Assembly: GCF_949987515.2 (NCBI RefSeq)
Contig: NC_082699.1
Coordinates: forward strand, 76,759,281 to 76,823,280
DNA length: 64,000 bases
DNA from: Delphinus delphis
Taxonomy: Eukaryota > Chordata > Mammalia > Artiodactyla > Delphinidae
Reading direction: 5' to 3'
Of this stretch, positions 1-11,405 are shown piece by piece (the stretch's first letter is position 1; the number at the start of each line of letters is the position of its first letter). A program made the position numbers and the translations under genes. The notes beneath the pieces are model-generated. The model had not been told where the DNA came from, searched no databases, and was given only the letters and a program-made list of their open reading frames with translations.

Positions 1-2477
1 GTTGGTACTTCACTGGCCCTCCTGTGCCCCAAACCCCCAGGAAAGCTTGAGAGGCAGGGAGGCAAGACTTGAGGATGACTCTTGCCTCAGAGCCATCTCA
101 GCTCAAGTCACCCTCCTCCAAGGAGGAAGAACCTGAGTAGGGCATGGAGAATGTGTTTCTCAGACTTTATTGGACCCTGAAGAGCTAGAACAGCCTGTTC
201 AAGGTCCTCATGATACTGGGGGAATCTTTATCTGGAGTGTCACTGATTCTTTCCCAATTTTTAAAAGAAGGTACTAGACTCAAGGGTTGTTGGGCCACAG
301 AGAGTGAGGTGCTGTGGAGATCCAGCTCCCAGCATTCCACCAGTATAATTCCACCAGAGTCTCAAGAGTAGCCCGGTTGACTGCTGAATCCAGCTATAGC
401 ACCTATCTGGTTGGGGGTCCAGTCTAGCAGGGCTTCAGGAAGCTGGAGAACCTAGAAGGGCTCCAGACCTGTTCTCTCGGGGCTCTGCTGGGGAGTGCTG
501 CAGGAAACAATTGGTATCTTGACTGCTTGGTGAGGAATCTAGTTCAAGACCAGAGGAAGACTCTTGTGTTGTGACAGGAATGAAGGTAGAATCCTGTGTC
601 TTGGTTCCAGGCTGGGCACTGCAGACAGAGCCCACTTCAAGTCCCTTGGCTGGCACTGGTCAGGTGCATGGACTGACTTTTCATGGATGGGTACATGTTT
701 AGTGCCCAGATGTAGGTAGTAATTATGCTACACTTAATGCTGATGTTAACGGGGATAAACATGCTATAGGAAGACTATTAACTTCTTATTCCGTTAGCTT
801 GGCACGCTGCTGTTTTAGAAATGTTCAGAATCTATGACTACATCTTAGAAGCTCTAAGAAAGTAAAGAAATTCCCTATGCTGAGCTTTTTACAAAGTTTG
901 ACATTGATTTTTATTCTCCCTACTCCCTACCCCTGTCAGTTTTTAAGCAAAGGGCTCTTTTTGGTTCCTTTCTGATAATTAGCATTTAATATGCTATTCC
1001 TTCCATCTGAGAAATTGTGTAGGGCCAGAGAGTGGGTTGGAGTCACTTGAAATCCCTGCTTCCCTGTTAGCCAGTACCCTCCGGCCACATCTGCTCCCTC
1101 CCTTACCCATCAGGCTCGTTTCTTCATTTCAGGTGTTCAAGGAGTCCTTGTGACCCACAATCGAGCCCTTGAAGTCACAGGGGTCTGTGTTTCCATCTAG
1201 TTCATTCTACTTCATCACTCTCCTTCCGTCATGAAGCCCCAAATCCCCCACTCCCGTAGTCTCCCACCCCCACTAGGCTAGGTCACTGAGCTGAAGAAGA
1301 AACTATGGAAACAGCAGTTTCTGTTACCCAGCACCTCCACTGTGGCAGATACCTCGAGTCACTCCCCTCAGCCCAACACTGATTTCAGCCACGTCTGTAT
1401 TGCACAGCTCCTCCCACACAGGACAACTTCCACATCCAGCACACTCACACCCTTTTGCATCGGTACCTTCTCCAGTGCCCAGAGACCACTAGGCCTTCCA
1501 GTTCAGACAAGCAGAGGTGTTAATGTCTCTGCTCTGACCTTCAAACAAGGGGCAACCAGAGCCAGCAGATAGAAGCTCCTGACTCCTGTACTTTGTCGCT
1601 ATTTCCAAGAGGCATCCTGCAGGCTCTGAGAGGTCCTGTTGCCAATGGTGCTGATTCCTTATTGGCTTTTCCTATTTCCCCTTTTCTTTCCTCCTCTTTC
1701 CTCACCTCTGCTTCCTGGAACTAGTTCTCAGACAAACTACAGCACCAAAGTGCTCCTCTCAGGATCTGCCTTTAAAGGAAGACAGAGCCAATCGCTGCAA
1801 CCTCACAGAGGGATGCAGCCTTTAAATACCTGGACCGCACACTCATCCCTTCCTCCGACATCCTGCTTGGTCTCCCCTTACCTGTCAACAGGCTCCAGTG
1901 CCCTCTAGTGCCTATCTGGCTATCAGTAGGCTGGGCCCTGGAACAAACAGTGGAGAAGCAGGGAGACTGGATCTGGACGCCCAGTGGGAGATGTCTTGTG
2001 TGTTCTTTTTTAAATCCAGACCATAATTTACTTCTAACTGGAACTTACTGCATTTGAACTTAATATAATTGTCAATTACTGATAATTAACTAACATCATA
2101 CTATGTGCTTCCTGTTTGTCCCACATGTTCTAAGTTCCAATTCTTCTCTTTCTTGCTTTCTTTAGGTTGATTTTTTATTTTTCCTTATTTCTCCTCCAAG
2201 CTCTAATGTTTAATCTTTTAGGAGTTATCCTAGGGATTTCTGCAATGTTAGGGATATCAAAATCTAATATAAATTAGGACTCTTACCTCTTTCCCAGAAA
2301 ATATGAGACATCTAGATTACTATGACAGTACTCAGTCCTGATTTTAATGTCATATTTTTATATCATTTCAATCCATATTTAAACCTCTCATTATTAGTCA
2401 GTATTTATATTTGTCATTCTTCATTCCTTCATTTGTTCACGCTTCATCTGCAACCATTTACTTCTTCCCGAATAACC
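1..2477. other. Intergenic, no gene seen
   Basis: Mostly unique-looking DNA. It has a pyrimidine-rich stretch near 1660-1715 and an AT-rich part from 2000. Open frames here are short and have no recognisable domain. A CTCF-like motif is listed separately. Confidence 0.6.
1896..1913 (-). promoter_or_regulatory. CTCF-like motif
   Basis: The minus strand reads GGCACTAGAGGGCACTGG, close to the CTCF core (CCASYAGRGGGCRC-like). This is a single motif by eye, with no occupancy evidence. Confidence 0.25.
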
Positions 2478-3785
2478 TTTTTTTAGCTTTGAGATATAAT
2501 TGACGTATAACATTGTGAGTTTAAAATGTACAATGTGTTGGGGCTTCCCTGGTGGCGTAGTGGTTGGGAGTCCGCCTGCCGATGCAGGGGACACGGGTTC
2601 ATGCCCCGGTCCGGGAAGATCCCACATGCTGCGGAGCGGCTGGGCCCATGAGCCATGGCTGCTGAGCCTGCGCGTCCGGAGCCTGTACTCCGCAACGGGG
2701 GAGGCCACAGCAGTGAGAGGCCCGCGTACCGCAAAAAAAAAAAAAAAAAAAAAAAAAAAACTGTACAATGTGTTGATTTGATACTTATATTGCAAAATGA
2801 TAACCACTGTAATGCTAGTTAATACCACCACCATTTCACATAATTATCATTTTTTTATAGTCAAATGTAAGATCTACTCTTAACAACTTCCAAGTATACA
2901 GTACAACACTAATTATAATCACGATGCTGTGCACTAGATGCCCAGGACTTATTTATCTTCCAACTGGAAGTTTGTACCCTTTGACAAACACCTCCCCATT
3001 TCCCTGACCCTCCAGCCCTTGGTAACCACTATTCCACTGTTTCTACAGGTTTGGCTTTTTTAGGTTCCACGTATAAGTGATGGCGTATAGTACTTTCCTC
3101 TGGCTTATTTCACTTAGAATAATGCCCTCAAGGTCCATCCATGTCATAAATGACAGGACTTCCTACTTCATCCTGGCTGAATAATATTCCATTGTGTGTA
3201 TCTGTACCACATCTTTCCATTCACCCATAATAGACACGTAGGTTGTTTCCACATCTTGGCCATTAGTGAATTCTGCTACAGTAAACATGACGATGCAGAT
3301 ACTGCATTGAGATAGTGTTTTCCTTTCCTCTGGTTATATACCCAGAAGTGGGATAGCTGGATCATACAGTAATTCTACTTTTTTTTTTTTTTAAACTTCC
3401 ATACTGTTTTCCATCGTGGCTGCACCAATTTACATTCCCACCAAGAGTGCACAGGGCTTCCTCTTTCTCCACACCCTCTCCAGCACTTATTTCTTTCTTG
3501 AAAGCCTTTCTAACAGGTGTGACGTGATACCTCGTGGTCTTGATTTGCATTTCCCCGATGAGTAGTGATGTTGAACATCTTCTCATGTACCGTTGGCCCT
3601 TTGCATGTCTGCTTTGGAAAAAACGTCTATTTAGGTCTCTGTCCACATCTTAGACTGTTTTTTTGCTATTGAGCTGTATAGGTTCTTTATATATTTTGGA
3701 TACTAACCCCTTATCAGGTATGATTTGTAAATATTTTCTCCCATTTCATAGGTTGCCTTTTCATTTTGTTGATTGTTTTTGTTGT
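2478..3785 (-). mobile_element. L1 3' end (old L1M/L1MA type), interrupted by a CHR SINE
   Basis: A poly-T at 2478-2484 marks the L1 tail, so the element is on the minus strand. Plus-strand landmarks of reversed ORF2 and 3' UTR follow, such as AATATTCCATTGTGTG (3181), the 'wind-down' text around 3340-3420 and the block to about 3770. The SINE at 2541-2761 splits it. Many substitutions and no long ORF2 frame show that it is inactive. Confidence 0.85.
2541..2761 (+). mobile_element. CHR-type tRNA-derived SINE, copy 1
   Basis: A full-length plus-strand element: tRNA-like head GGGCTTCCCTGGTGGC, internal RNA polymerase III box B-like GGTTCATGC, a body ending GTACCGC, and a poly-A tail of nearly 30 bases. 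Perfect 14-bp target duplications TGTACAATGTGTTG flank it at 2527-2540 and 2762-2775. The long pure tail and perfect duplication suggest fairly recent insertion into the older L1. Confidence 0.95.
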
Positions 3786-3829
3786 GCCTGAACAACAGTC
3801 TTACTTCCCATAGTGCAAGTCTTCTGGTG

Positions 3830-4520
3830 ACAATTTTATTTTCACTAAAAATGTCTTTATTTTAAAAATAAATTTAAAGTACAATGTACATTCAGAAAAG
3901 TGCACACACACCATACCTGAACTTTGAGAATTAATTGCAGCTCTAAACATACCTGTGTACTCAGTACTTCTTAGTCCATTTTCTACCATTTATTCTGTGT
4001 ATAAAAATGCAATTTGGTTTTTTAAAAATAATCTCATACCCAGCGATTTGTTAAAAACCGTATTTATTCTTATAGATTGTAGCTGCTTTTGGATTTTATA
4101 CATATAGTCATCTATGCATAAGTTTTCTTTCTTTAGATTCCTTAGGCTTTCTACATCTTTCTATTTTATTATACCTCCAGTATATCATTCAGGGAAAGTA
4201 GTAGTTTTGGACATCTTCCCAAACTCAGAAGAAATGTTTCCAATATGTCACCATTAAAGTACAATGTTTACCATAGGGTTTTTCATTCCTTATCTACTGA
4301 TGCGACTTTATTTAACGACAAGGTGTTGTGATTTCTGTCATGCTGTTTCTATATCTATCCCAGTGATCATGACTTCTTACGCTTTGTTAATGTGGCAGAT
4401 TTCACTGAGTTTTTGTCTTTTACGTTTAAAATAGCTCTTGCATTCCCGGGTTGGAGGGAACCTATTTGATCATGCTAAATTATTTTTATAGATCACTGGA
4501 TCTGATGTACTAAAATAACT
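3830..4520 (-). mobile_element. Old L1M remnant
   Basis: 3850-3990 matches the reversed L1M 3' region (tail, 'GTGCACACA' text). 4060-4130 and 4330-4510 match reversed ORF2 reverse-transcriptase-region text (CTTGCATTCCCGGGTTGGAGGG, TGATCATG). It is heavily mutated and may be more than one insertion. Confidence 0.6.
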
Positions 4521-7500
4521 CGGGAGTTTGAAACTACATGAGAAGGATTGGGGTGTAGCATCCCTCGTCTTGCTAACTCCTTATCACATTCTTACACTCA
4601 TAAAGTAGAAGCAACTGTTCCCATACAAATGGTGAGGGGGGAGTCTGAGCGTCCTAGAGGGAGCATTGACATCCTTCATAGAGCTAATATCTGGATGGCC
4701 AGCAGGTCTACTTAGGTTATCTTTCTTCTTGATTCTTGGCTATATTCTCTTTGTATGTCTAACAATTTGAGCAAATGGCATTGTGAATAAATAAATCTAA
4801 GAATATCTCTGACCAGAAAAGATCATCTTCCCTGTTGGCTGTGTGGGGTGAGGAGAGTCTCCCCTCACCCTACATCAAAGACTGAGCTGATCAAGGCCAG
4901 GTGTCAGTAAGACTCTGGGTTGTCCTTATTTCTGGGCTTTGGTTGAGAGCTTGGGAGGTCCGTTTCTTTCGCCATGAAGGATGGTGGAGATCTCCCTCCG
5001 CCCATCAGAGCATCCCATCCCCCTCCACAGCCTCGACACCTGGAAAATGTCTTCAGAGGAGATGGAGTAATGTGCTTGGGGCGGCCCCTTCCCCAGCACA
5101 TCTGCGTCCCAAGCATGACAACACTGCTTATAAGCTTTCAGCCCAAGTCCCAGCCTTCTGTGCAGCCCTAAGACCTAGAAGATGTCCCCTGGGAAAACTG
5201 GCCCCATGCTCAGAGCCCTTCAAACTTCCAGTTTGTCACAGCGGCCCTGCACAATCAAAAGCTCTGTTGCTTTTTGTCCCAGCAGAGCCCCCAGCCAGAG
5301 CCAGTCAGATCCTTAGCCCGTGCCCAGAACTGACAGTCGCCACCAGCAGAATGTGGCTGGTTGTAAGCAAGTCACCCCCAACAGTTTCCCCATCTCTGGA
5401 ATTTAGTTTAGTCTCTGTGGTTCTGATGTCTGTAAAAGTGAGGGTTTTTTTTTTTTTTTTTTTTGGTAATTTAACTTTTCCTAGTTTCAGCAGTATGACC
5501 TATGTTCTCCCTAGAAGTAGATGCAGCTAAAGGTAATTTCTAAAGCTCGATAGTTACTTTCGAAAAACTCGGGATACTCTAATGTAGAAAATGACCTTGT
5601 GGTGACATGCTGTGTTCTACTGACATTGTTCAGACCCAGGTCAAACGTCCAGGCCTCACAGCAAGTCTCTTAACCTGGTCCAGCTTCATGGACATGTGGC
5701 CTGGAGAGTCACACACACGCTGGGCTCAGAAGGGCCCTGCCCTTGGGTTTCTTGATGATTTAACAAGAGGGCCTACATATTTTCCTTTGCCACTAGGTCC
5801 CACAATTTCAGTGGCCACTCCTACACTTGATCTTCGCTGACATCATTTCTCCTGCCTCTGAAACCCTAGCTCTACCCTTGCAAGGTCCCAAAGGATGATA
5901 CCTCTTGTTTACCTACAGGCCAAATGTACCATGAAAACTAGTATTGGGTAGTTTTCTCATTTGAAATAAGACATAGGAAACAGAACTGTCTCAGGGTTCC
6001 TCCCTTCCACCTGACCAGAGGTGATCACTGTACCTTCCCTCCAGAAATCCTCAGAGGCCCAGGACTCGGCATTCCTTATCCTAGGAAACCCATAAACTTG
6101 CAACTGGCAAGAAAGGGGCTCCAGGTCCACCTGCTCATCATTGCAGTAAATTGGAAGAGGAAGGAAAAGACAGAGGAAGCAGGCAAAGGGTGCCCCTCCT
6201 CAGAGAGCTATCCTGGTCCAGTGGCTCCGTCCTCAGAGAGGAGGGCCGTAAAGCCTGGAAGGTCCAGGCTCTTGGGGCAGGGGAGGGGTGTCTGAAAGTG
6301 CTGTGAGACTGCAGTGAACACAGCTGTGGGACAGTGTCCCAATGCTCCCGGGCTGCCTCCTTCCCTCCTGCCCTTACCATCTCTCCTGTCATCACTCTTG
6401 CACATCCTAGGGGGACAGTGGGCAGGGCTGCAGACATGCAAGTCCCTAAGGGAATGGAGGGGCAGCCGTTGTCCAGTGAGACCCAGAAGGAGACCACGAG
6501 GAGGTCCTGCACCAGGCCCCTTCGAAGAGCCCTTCTTTCCTTTTGAAACCTTCCTCTGTCCTTCAGAAAAGGCTCTTGGAAACTGACTACCCCCCAGTTC
6601 AGAAAGCCAGGGTGAGGCTTGGGTTACTGACTCCAAAGTACAGGCTGAACCCTTGACTGGCCTGACAGCAGCTGAGGGATTCTACATCATCATGGAAACC
6701 AGTGCCAGGTGGGAGCTTAGAGGGGGAGCAGTGGAGGGTTGCTAAATACTGGAGGGGTGGAGCCTTGTGCGCATGGGGGAGGGCCACACACTGAAGCCCG
6801 TCTTGATGCTCCGTCTAGAACTTCTCTTTGTTAATTTCCATTTAACCTGGCAGTTGGTAGAGACAGCCAAAGCCGTGTGTGGTCCTCTGTTCAATAAAAG
6901 CAGTCATATCGATCCAAAATTTGGGAAGATACAGAATGGTCTCTAATTAAAGACTCCGTAATGAGGAAAACAGCTGCGGTGGCCATGCCCATGGAGAGCC
7001 AGGCCTTGTCCTAGGGATGTTATTGTTTTATTCACTAGCTCTTGTGATCTCCGAGGATTAGATGGTGATGGAGGTAGACACTGCTTTATCGACCAGCAGA
7101 AATCTGTGTAAAGCTTCAGTGTGTCACTTGCTTGATCCAAATAAACCTATATGGTGGCAGGTGTCCTGTGGGAGTGCAAAAGGCAAGATGCTTACAGTAA
7201 AGCTTAGCTGAAACTCTTGATGCCAACTTCACTGAGGGGTAAATGAATTAAAATGAAGCCATTGTCTCTAGGCCCCTCTTCAGTAAGAAAACTGCATTAA
7301 CTGTGCCCAGGATGCAAGACGTGGATGTGTGGCCTCAGCAGAAACATAGGAGGCCGTTATAGTCTTTGACCCCAGAAAACTTGCAACTAAATTTCATGGA
7401 GTACTGACTAAATTTCATGAAGTACTGACTGGGTACCAGACAGTACTATTATAAAAAATAAATAGCAACCTCAGAATCAGTGTTTGCTAATGTAATTAAG

Positions 7501-8249
7501 TAAATGTTATTGGTCCATTAAGACACAATTTGACTAGCTGAACTGTGTTTAGTCAATCTTTTTCTTAGCCAAGAACAGTGTTTCCATGTGATTCATGGTG
7601 ACATGAGCCCTGTGGCAAACCTGGTAACCTTGTGCTAATCTCCTAAATGATGTGAGATCTGATAAAACCCCAAGGAGTCATCCTTGTTTCCAGCTGCCAG
7701 TGTGTAAGAATCTCTCACTCATACGCCACAAAATACAACATGTGACTCTTGACAAAAACAAAACAATATTTAACTTTTCGGCACTCTTGTTCTGAAATGT
7801 TCAGACAGACTGAGAGTATCATTTATTCAGTTTAACTCATAAGTCTACAATCCAGTCTCATCCCAAATTAAAAACATTTGAGCTTTGAAATCTAAAGTCT
7901 AAGGCTGCTTAGTGACAGAGCATGTATATTTCTGGAATGTTACATGAATCTTAATTCTGTGTTTTTCTATGAGGTCTATCGAGTATAGTTAAGATGCTGT
8001 ATTGTAGGGTCCGTGGGGCTAACTGACCCTTAAGGTTGACATAAGACACTTGTCTCCAGGGTGGACAGATGAATGTAAACCTAATACCATTTTAGGGAGT
8101 GACAAAGCTTGACTCTGAGGATGAGTTCTGTCACTATGATGGATAGCACTGTATATGTTCACTTAAAATGAGGCATTGGGAAGAACGAATAAAAACAGGA
8201 TACTAGGATCAATGCCAGGAACACCCAAACTGTAAGGTGGTCTTACAGT
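4521..8249. other. Intergenic, no gene seen
   Basis: Largely unique-looking. It holds a 20-base poly-T at 5445-5464, GC-richer sequence at 6100-6800 and a 21-bp direct duplication at 7387-7428. A 209-codon open frame at 4901-5530 runs through the poly-T and has no domain, so I do not call it. Confidence 0.55.
7387..7428 (+). repeat. 21-bp tandem duplication
   Basis: CTAAATTTCATGGAGTACTGA is followed directly by the same unit with one mismatch (GGAG to GAAG). A local replication-slippage product. Confidence 0.9.
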
Positions 8250-8262
8250 CATGTGTTCATTC

Positions 8263-8477
8263 TTTTTTTTTTTTTTTTTTTTTTTGCGGTACGCGGGCCT
8301 CTCACTGTTGTGGCCTCTCCTGTTGCGGAGCACAGGCTCCAGACGCGCAGGCTCAGCGGCCATGGCTCACGGGCCCAACTGCTCCACGGCATGTGGGATC
8401 TTCCCGGACCGGGGCACGAACCCACGTCCCCTGCATTGGCAGGCAGACTCTCAACCACTGCGCCACCAGGGAAGCCC
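8263..8477 (-). mobile_element. CHR-type tRNA-derived SINE, copy 2
   Basis: Minus-strand element: poly-T tail at 8263-8285, then GCGGTACGCGGGCC and the tRNA-like head ending GCCACCAGGGAAGCC at 8477. Perfect 15-bp target duplications CATGTGTTCATTCTT occur at 8250-8264 and 8478-8492. The short open frames across it are translations of the SINE, not genes. Confidence 0.95.
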
Positions 8478-8509
8478 CATGTGTTCATTCTTAAAGCTCC
8501 TGTGGCAAC

Positions 8510-8612
8510 CAGATCAAGAATATGAAAATTATATATATGTATATGTAACTGAGTCCGTTTGCTGTATAACAGTAACTGATACAACATTGTAATTCAACTT
8601 TTTTTTTTTAAT
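8510..8612 (+). mobile_element. L1 3'-terminal fragment
   Basis: The text TATATGTATATGTAACTGAGTCC…ACATTGTAATTCAAC resembles the last bases of cetartiodactyl L1 3' UTRs. An AT-rich tail follows. Confidence 0.5.
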
Positions 8613-10829
8613 TTATTAAAGTAATCATGAGGAAGGCAATGATAATTGACTTCCTGGTCACTTAAGCATCGAATCAAGAATGAACCATCTGGCTCCAGGC
8701 ATGAATACGATTCAGTGTTCTAGAACTTATTCCCTCTGGGGAATAGCTTATATTGGGGCTGTTTGGTCTTGAAGGTTCAGGGACTGTGAGAATACTCGTA
8801 TTTAAAGAACACTGTCTAATATGAGATGAGCTGGTACTGGTCACTAGATCAGGAAAAGGATCTGTGGGTATTTACAGCAAAGGCAGGCTTTGGCTCAATA
8901 AGGAAGACGCCTCTAGCCAGCTGTCAACAGGTGGAATGAACTGACGAGGGTAGCTAAGCAGATGCTCGTGGTCACCTTGTGAATGCCTCGGGTAGGTGCC
9001 GTGTATGATAAAACAGACAGACGTGATGCTAGAAGCTCAGAGCCTTCAGCGCTGAATTCCCTAGTCACTGGGTAAAGCCACGTGGCTGTTAGCAAAATGG
9101 TGCATTGCTAGTGACCTTCTTCTTTCACATTGTACTCATCTCCTTCCAGAGGACAAGGGGAGCCTTTGAAAGCCGTGTGTTTGCCGTGGGCTAGTGAGAG
9201 ACGCCACTGGCTGAAGTGACGAGTTCTCTGCTCATATGCAGTCTTCCTCCCTGGAATCAGTTAATTCCATTTTTCTAGAGGTGGGAGCGTAGCAGTTCGA
9301 CATCCCTCTTCACCTTGGTGCTGATTCTAGCATTCCCCTCCATCTGGCGAGTTCCATTTTCATCTTGCAGTTGTCTGCACAACTGATCTCTAGATTCTCC
9401 TCTGTTGACCAAGGGTGGACGCCTGCTGTTTATGTACCAGGCATTGTTCTGGGTATAAGGGATGCATCAGTGAACAAGATGGACAAGATTCCTGCCCTGA
9501 TGGAGCTTCTAGTGGGAGGAGACTAATCAGAGCTGTCAAAAAAGCATGTCAGGGCAACAGGAGTTAATGAAGTCGAGTAGGGTGGGCTTCCGTTAGCCTT
9601 AACACCGTTCTTTCCCTTCATAAATTTCAACTTCCCTTTGCCTCTATTCAAATTCGGTGAACCTGATACACACACCTCAGCTGAGGTGGGCTTCCTCCTT
9701 CCTCCTGCTTCCTCCAAGTTTGCTTCCTCCACAGCTAAGGACCAGCCCAGTTCTGATTTACTTGTAACCAGACCGGAGCTGTGATCATGCTCCTTAGCGG
9801 AAACAGTTTTCCCATAGCTTTCCCTACTTCATCGTCACTTCACAACATGTGACATTTAAAAAAAACAGCAGTATCTAAGGCGAAAGACTTCAGTGGCCAG
9901 GACCAAATATTTGGCTGTGTTTCAATGGAATTTTCTCCCAGAGTCTTTGCTGGGTTCCCCCCAAATCAGACCTTGAGAAAAGCATATCCTTAGACAAGGG
10001 TCCACTTCGAGTGTTTGGAATTGCTGACAAGGCAGTGAGGAGGTGGTGGGGTGGGGAAGGGAAGGCAGAAAGTAAGAGGCATCTTACTAAGCCAGCTGCT
10101 ACAGTACGTGACTAGAGATTAGCCCTTCAGGAAAGCTCTAGGAACTAGTACTTCAAAATGATCCTAGATTGAGAAAGTTGGGTTATGTATACTCCTGACA
10201 CTTGTTAGGGTATCCCATAGGTATCTGGGGGGATGTTGATTCTGAGGCACTTTCAGCCTTTTATGTTGCAGACAAAGTGGGTCCTACCAGCCTATGGACA
10301 GCTTCCAAAGAAGATGCAGGTGTTCTGAGGCAGGCTGTGGGAAGTGAGCCTGGGGTGCGCAGGACTGGTGGCGTGGGGCTTCATGGGGCATGGCGGAGGA
10401 TTGACAGTGTGGAGTTGCAGGTATTAAGATGAAGATTTAGCTTTAAGAACTGTTCGTAATGCAGAATAAGAGCTAGTGACAGTGGATGGTCAAGACAGGT
10501 GGGTTTTTCCATCTTCTTTGCATTAAAATGGTATTTTAAAAACGTTAACAGTATCCAAGTGCTCTGGGTTGTACTTTTCCCTGTTAAATATTTTTTCCTA
10601 CTATCTCAAATACTTTCAATGTGAGCTATCAGTTGAACTTTTCTAAGATGGAAAAGGGTGGGTGGTGGTTTGGGACTCATTCTATCTTGGATCAAGCCAG
10701 CCCTTCATGGAAATCTCTTAACCTAAATTCAGTCTTGGATCTGTGGAAACCATGGGAAACATCTGGTCACAGAATCCTGAGGCCTGGTCACTGACAGTGT
10801 CTTTGCTTAAGCATAACAAGACACACATA
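8613..10829. other. Intergenic, mostly unique
   Basis: No gene, RNA gene or long repeat recognised apart from an L2 fragment at about 9425-9545. A short A-run occurs at 9859. Confidence 0.55.
9425..9545 (-). mobile_element. L2 3'-end fragment
   Basis: GTACCAGGCATTGTTCTGGG…GATGCATCAGTGAACAAGATGGACAAGATTCCTGCCCTGATGGAGCTTCTAG is the reverse complement of the L2 3' end. Ancient and truncated. Confidence 0.75.
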
Positions 10830-11405
10830 GGAGAGAGAGAAGAAAGGGACAGAAAATATTTGAGGGAAAAATGGCCCGCAAATCCCCAAATTTGATGAAA
10901 AGCGTAAATCTCCACGTCAAGACATATTACAGTCAAATAGTCGAAAGACAACGATGGCCTCATGAAAGCAGCAGAGAGAAGCAACTTGTGTACAAGGGAC
11001 TCAAAGATAACTTATTTCTCATCAGATCACGGAGGCCATAAGGCAGTGGGATGATGTATTTAAAGTACTGAAAGAAAAAAACCTCAAAGAATTCTAGATG
11101 TGGCAAAACTATCCTCCAAACCTGAAGAAATTAAAATATTCCCAGAAAAACAAAGCGGAGGGAGTCTGTCACTAGTAGGACTGTCCTATGAGAAATGCTG
11201 GAAGGGGTCCTTCAGACTTCAGTGGAAAGGACCCTAGACAGCAACTCAAGGTTTGCTGAGGTTTCCTTTCGGGACGATGAAAATACTCTGGAACTAGATA
11301 GTGACGACGGCTGTAAAACATTGTGAATATACTAAATGCCACTGAACAGTATACTTTAAAATGGTAAATTTTATGTTGTGTGAATTTTACATCAATTTAA
11401 AAGTC
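10830..11405 (+). mobile_element. L1M 3' region
   Basis: The plus strand carries late ORF2/3' UTR text of old L1: 'AATTTGATGAAAAGC', 'GGAGGCCATAAGGCAGTGGGATGATGT', 'GAAATGCTGGAAGGGGTCCTTCAG'. It closes with the common L1M tail 'TGAATATACTAAATGCCACTGAACAG…TTTTAAAATGG' type sequence to 11405. Inactive. Confidence 0.8.

Noticed and set aside
2541..2620. tRNA gene (tRNA-like head with box A/B similarity)
   Set aside because: It is the tRNA-derived head of a CHR SINE with target duplications; it does not fold as a canonical tRNA and the same head recurs in three other copies.
4901..5530. 209-codon plus-strand open frame
   Set aside because: It runs through a 20-base poly-T giving a Phe run, has no domain, no splice context and overlaps other frames of equal quality.
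8478..8492. CTCF site in the CHR SINE head (CCACCAGGGAAGC)
   Set aside because: Only partly matches the CTCF core (lacks the GGCGC half); the same text is in every copy and gives no locus-specific evidence.
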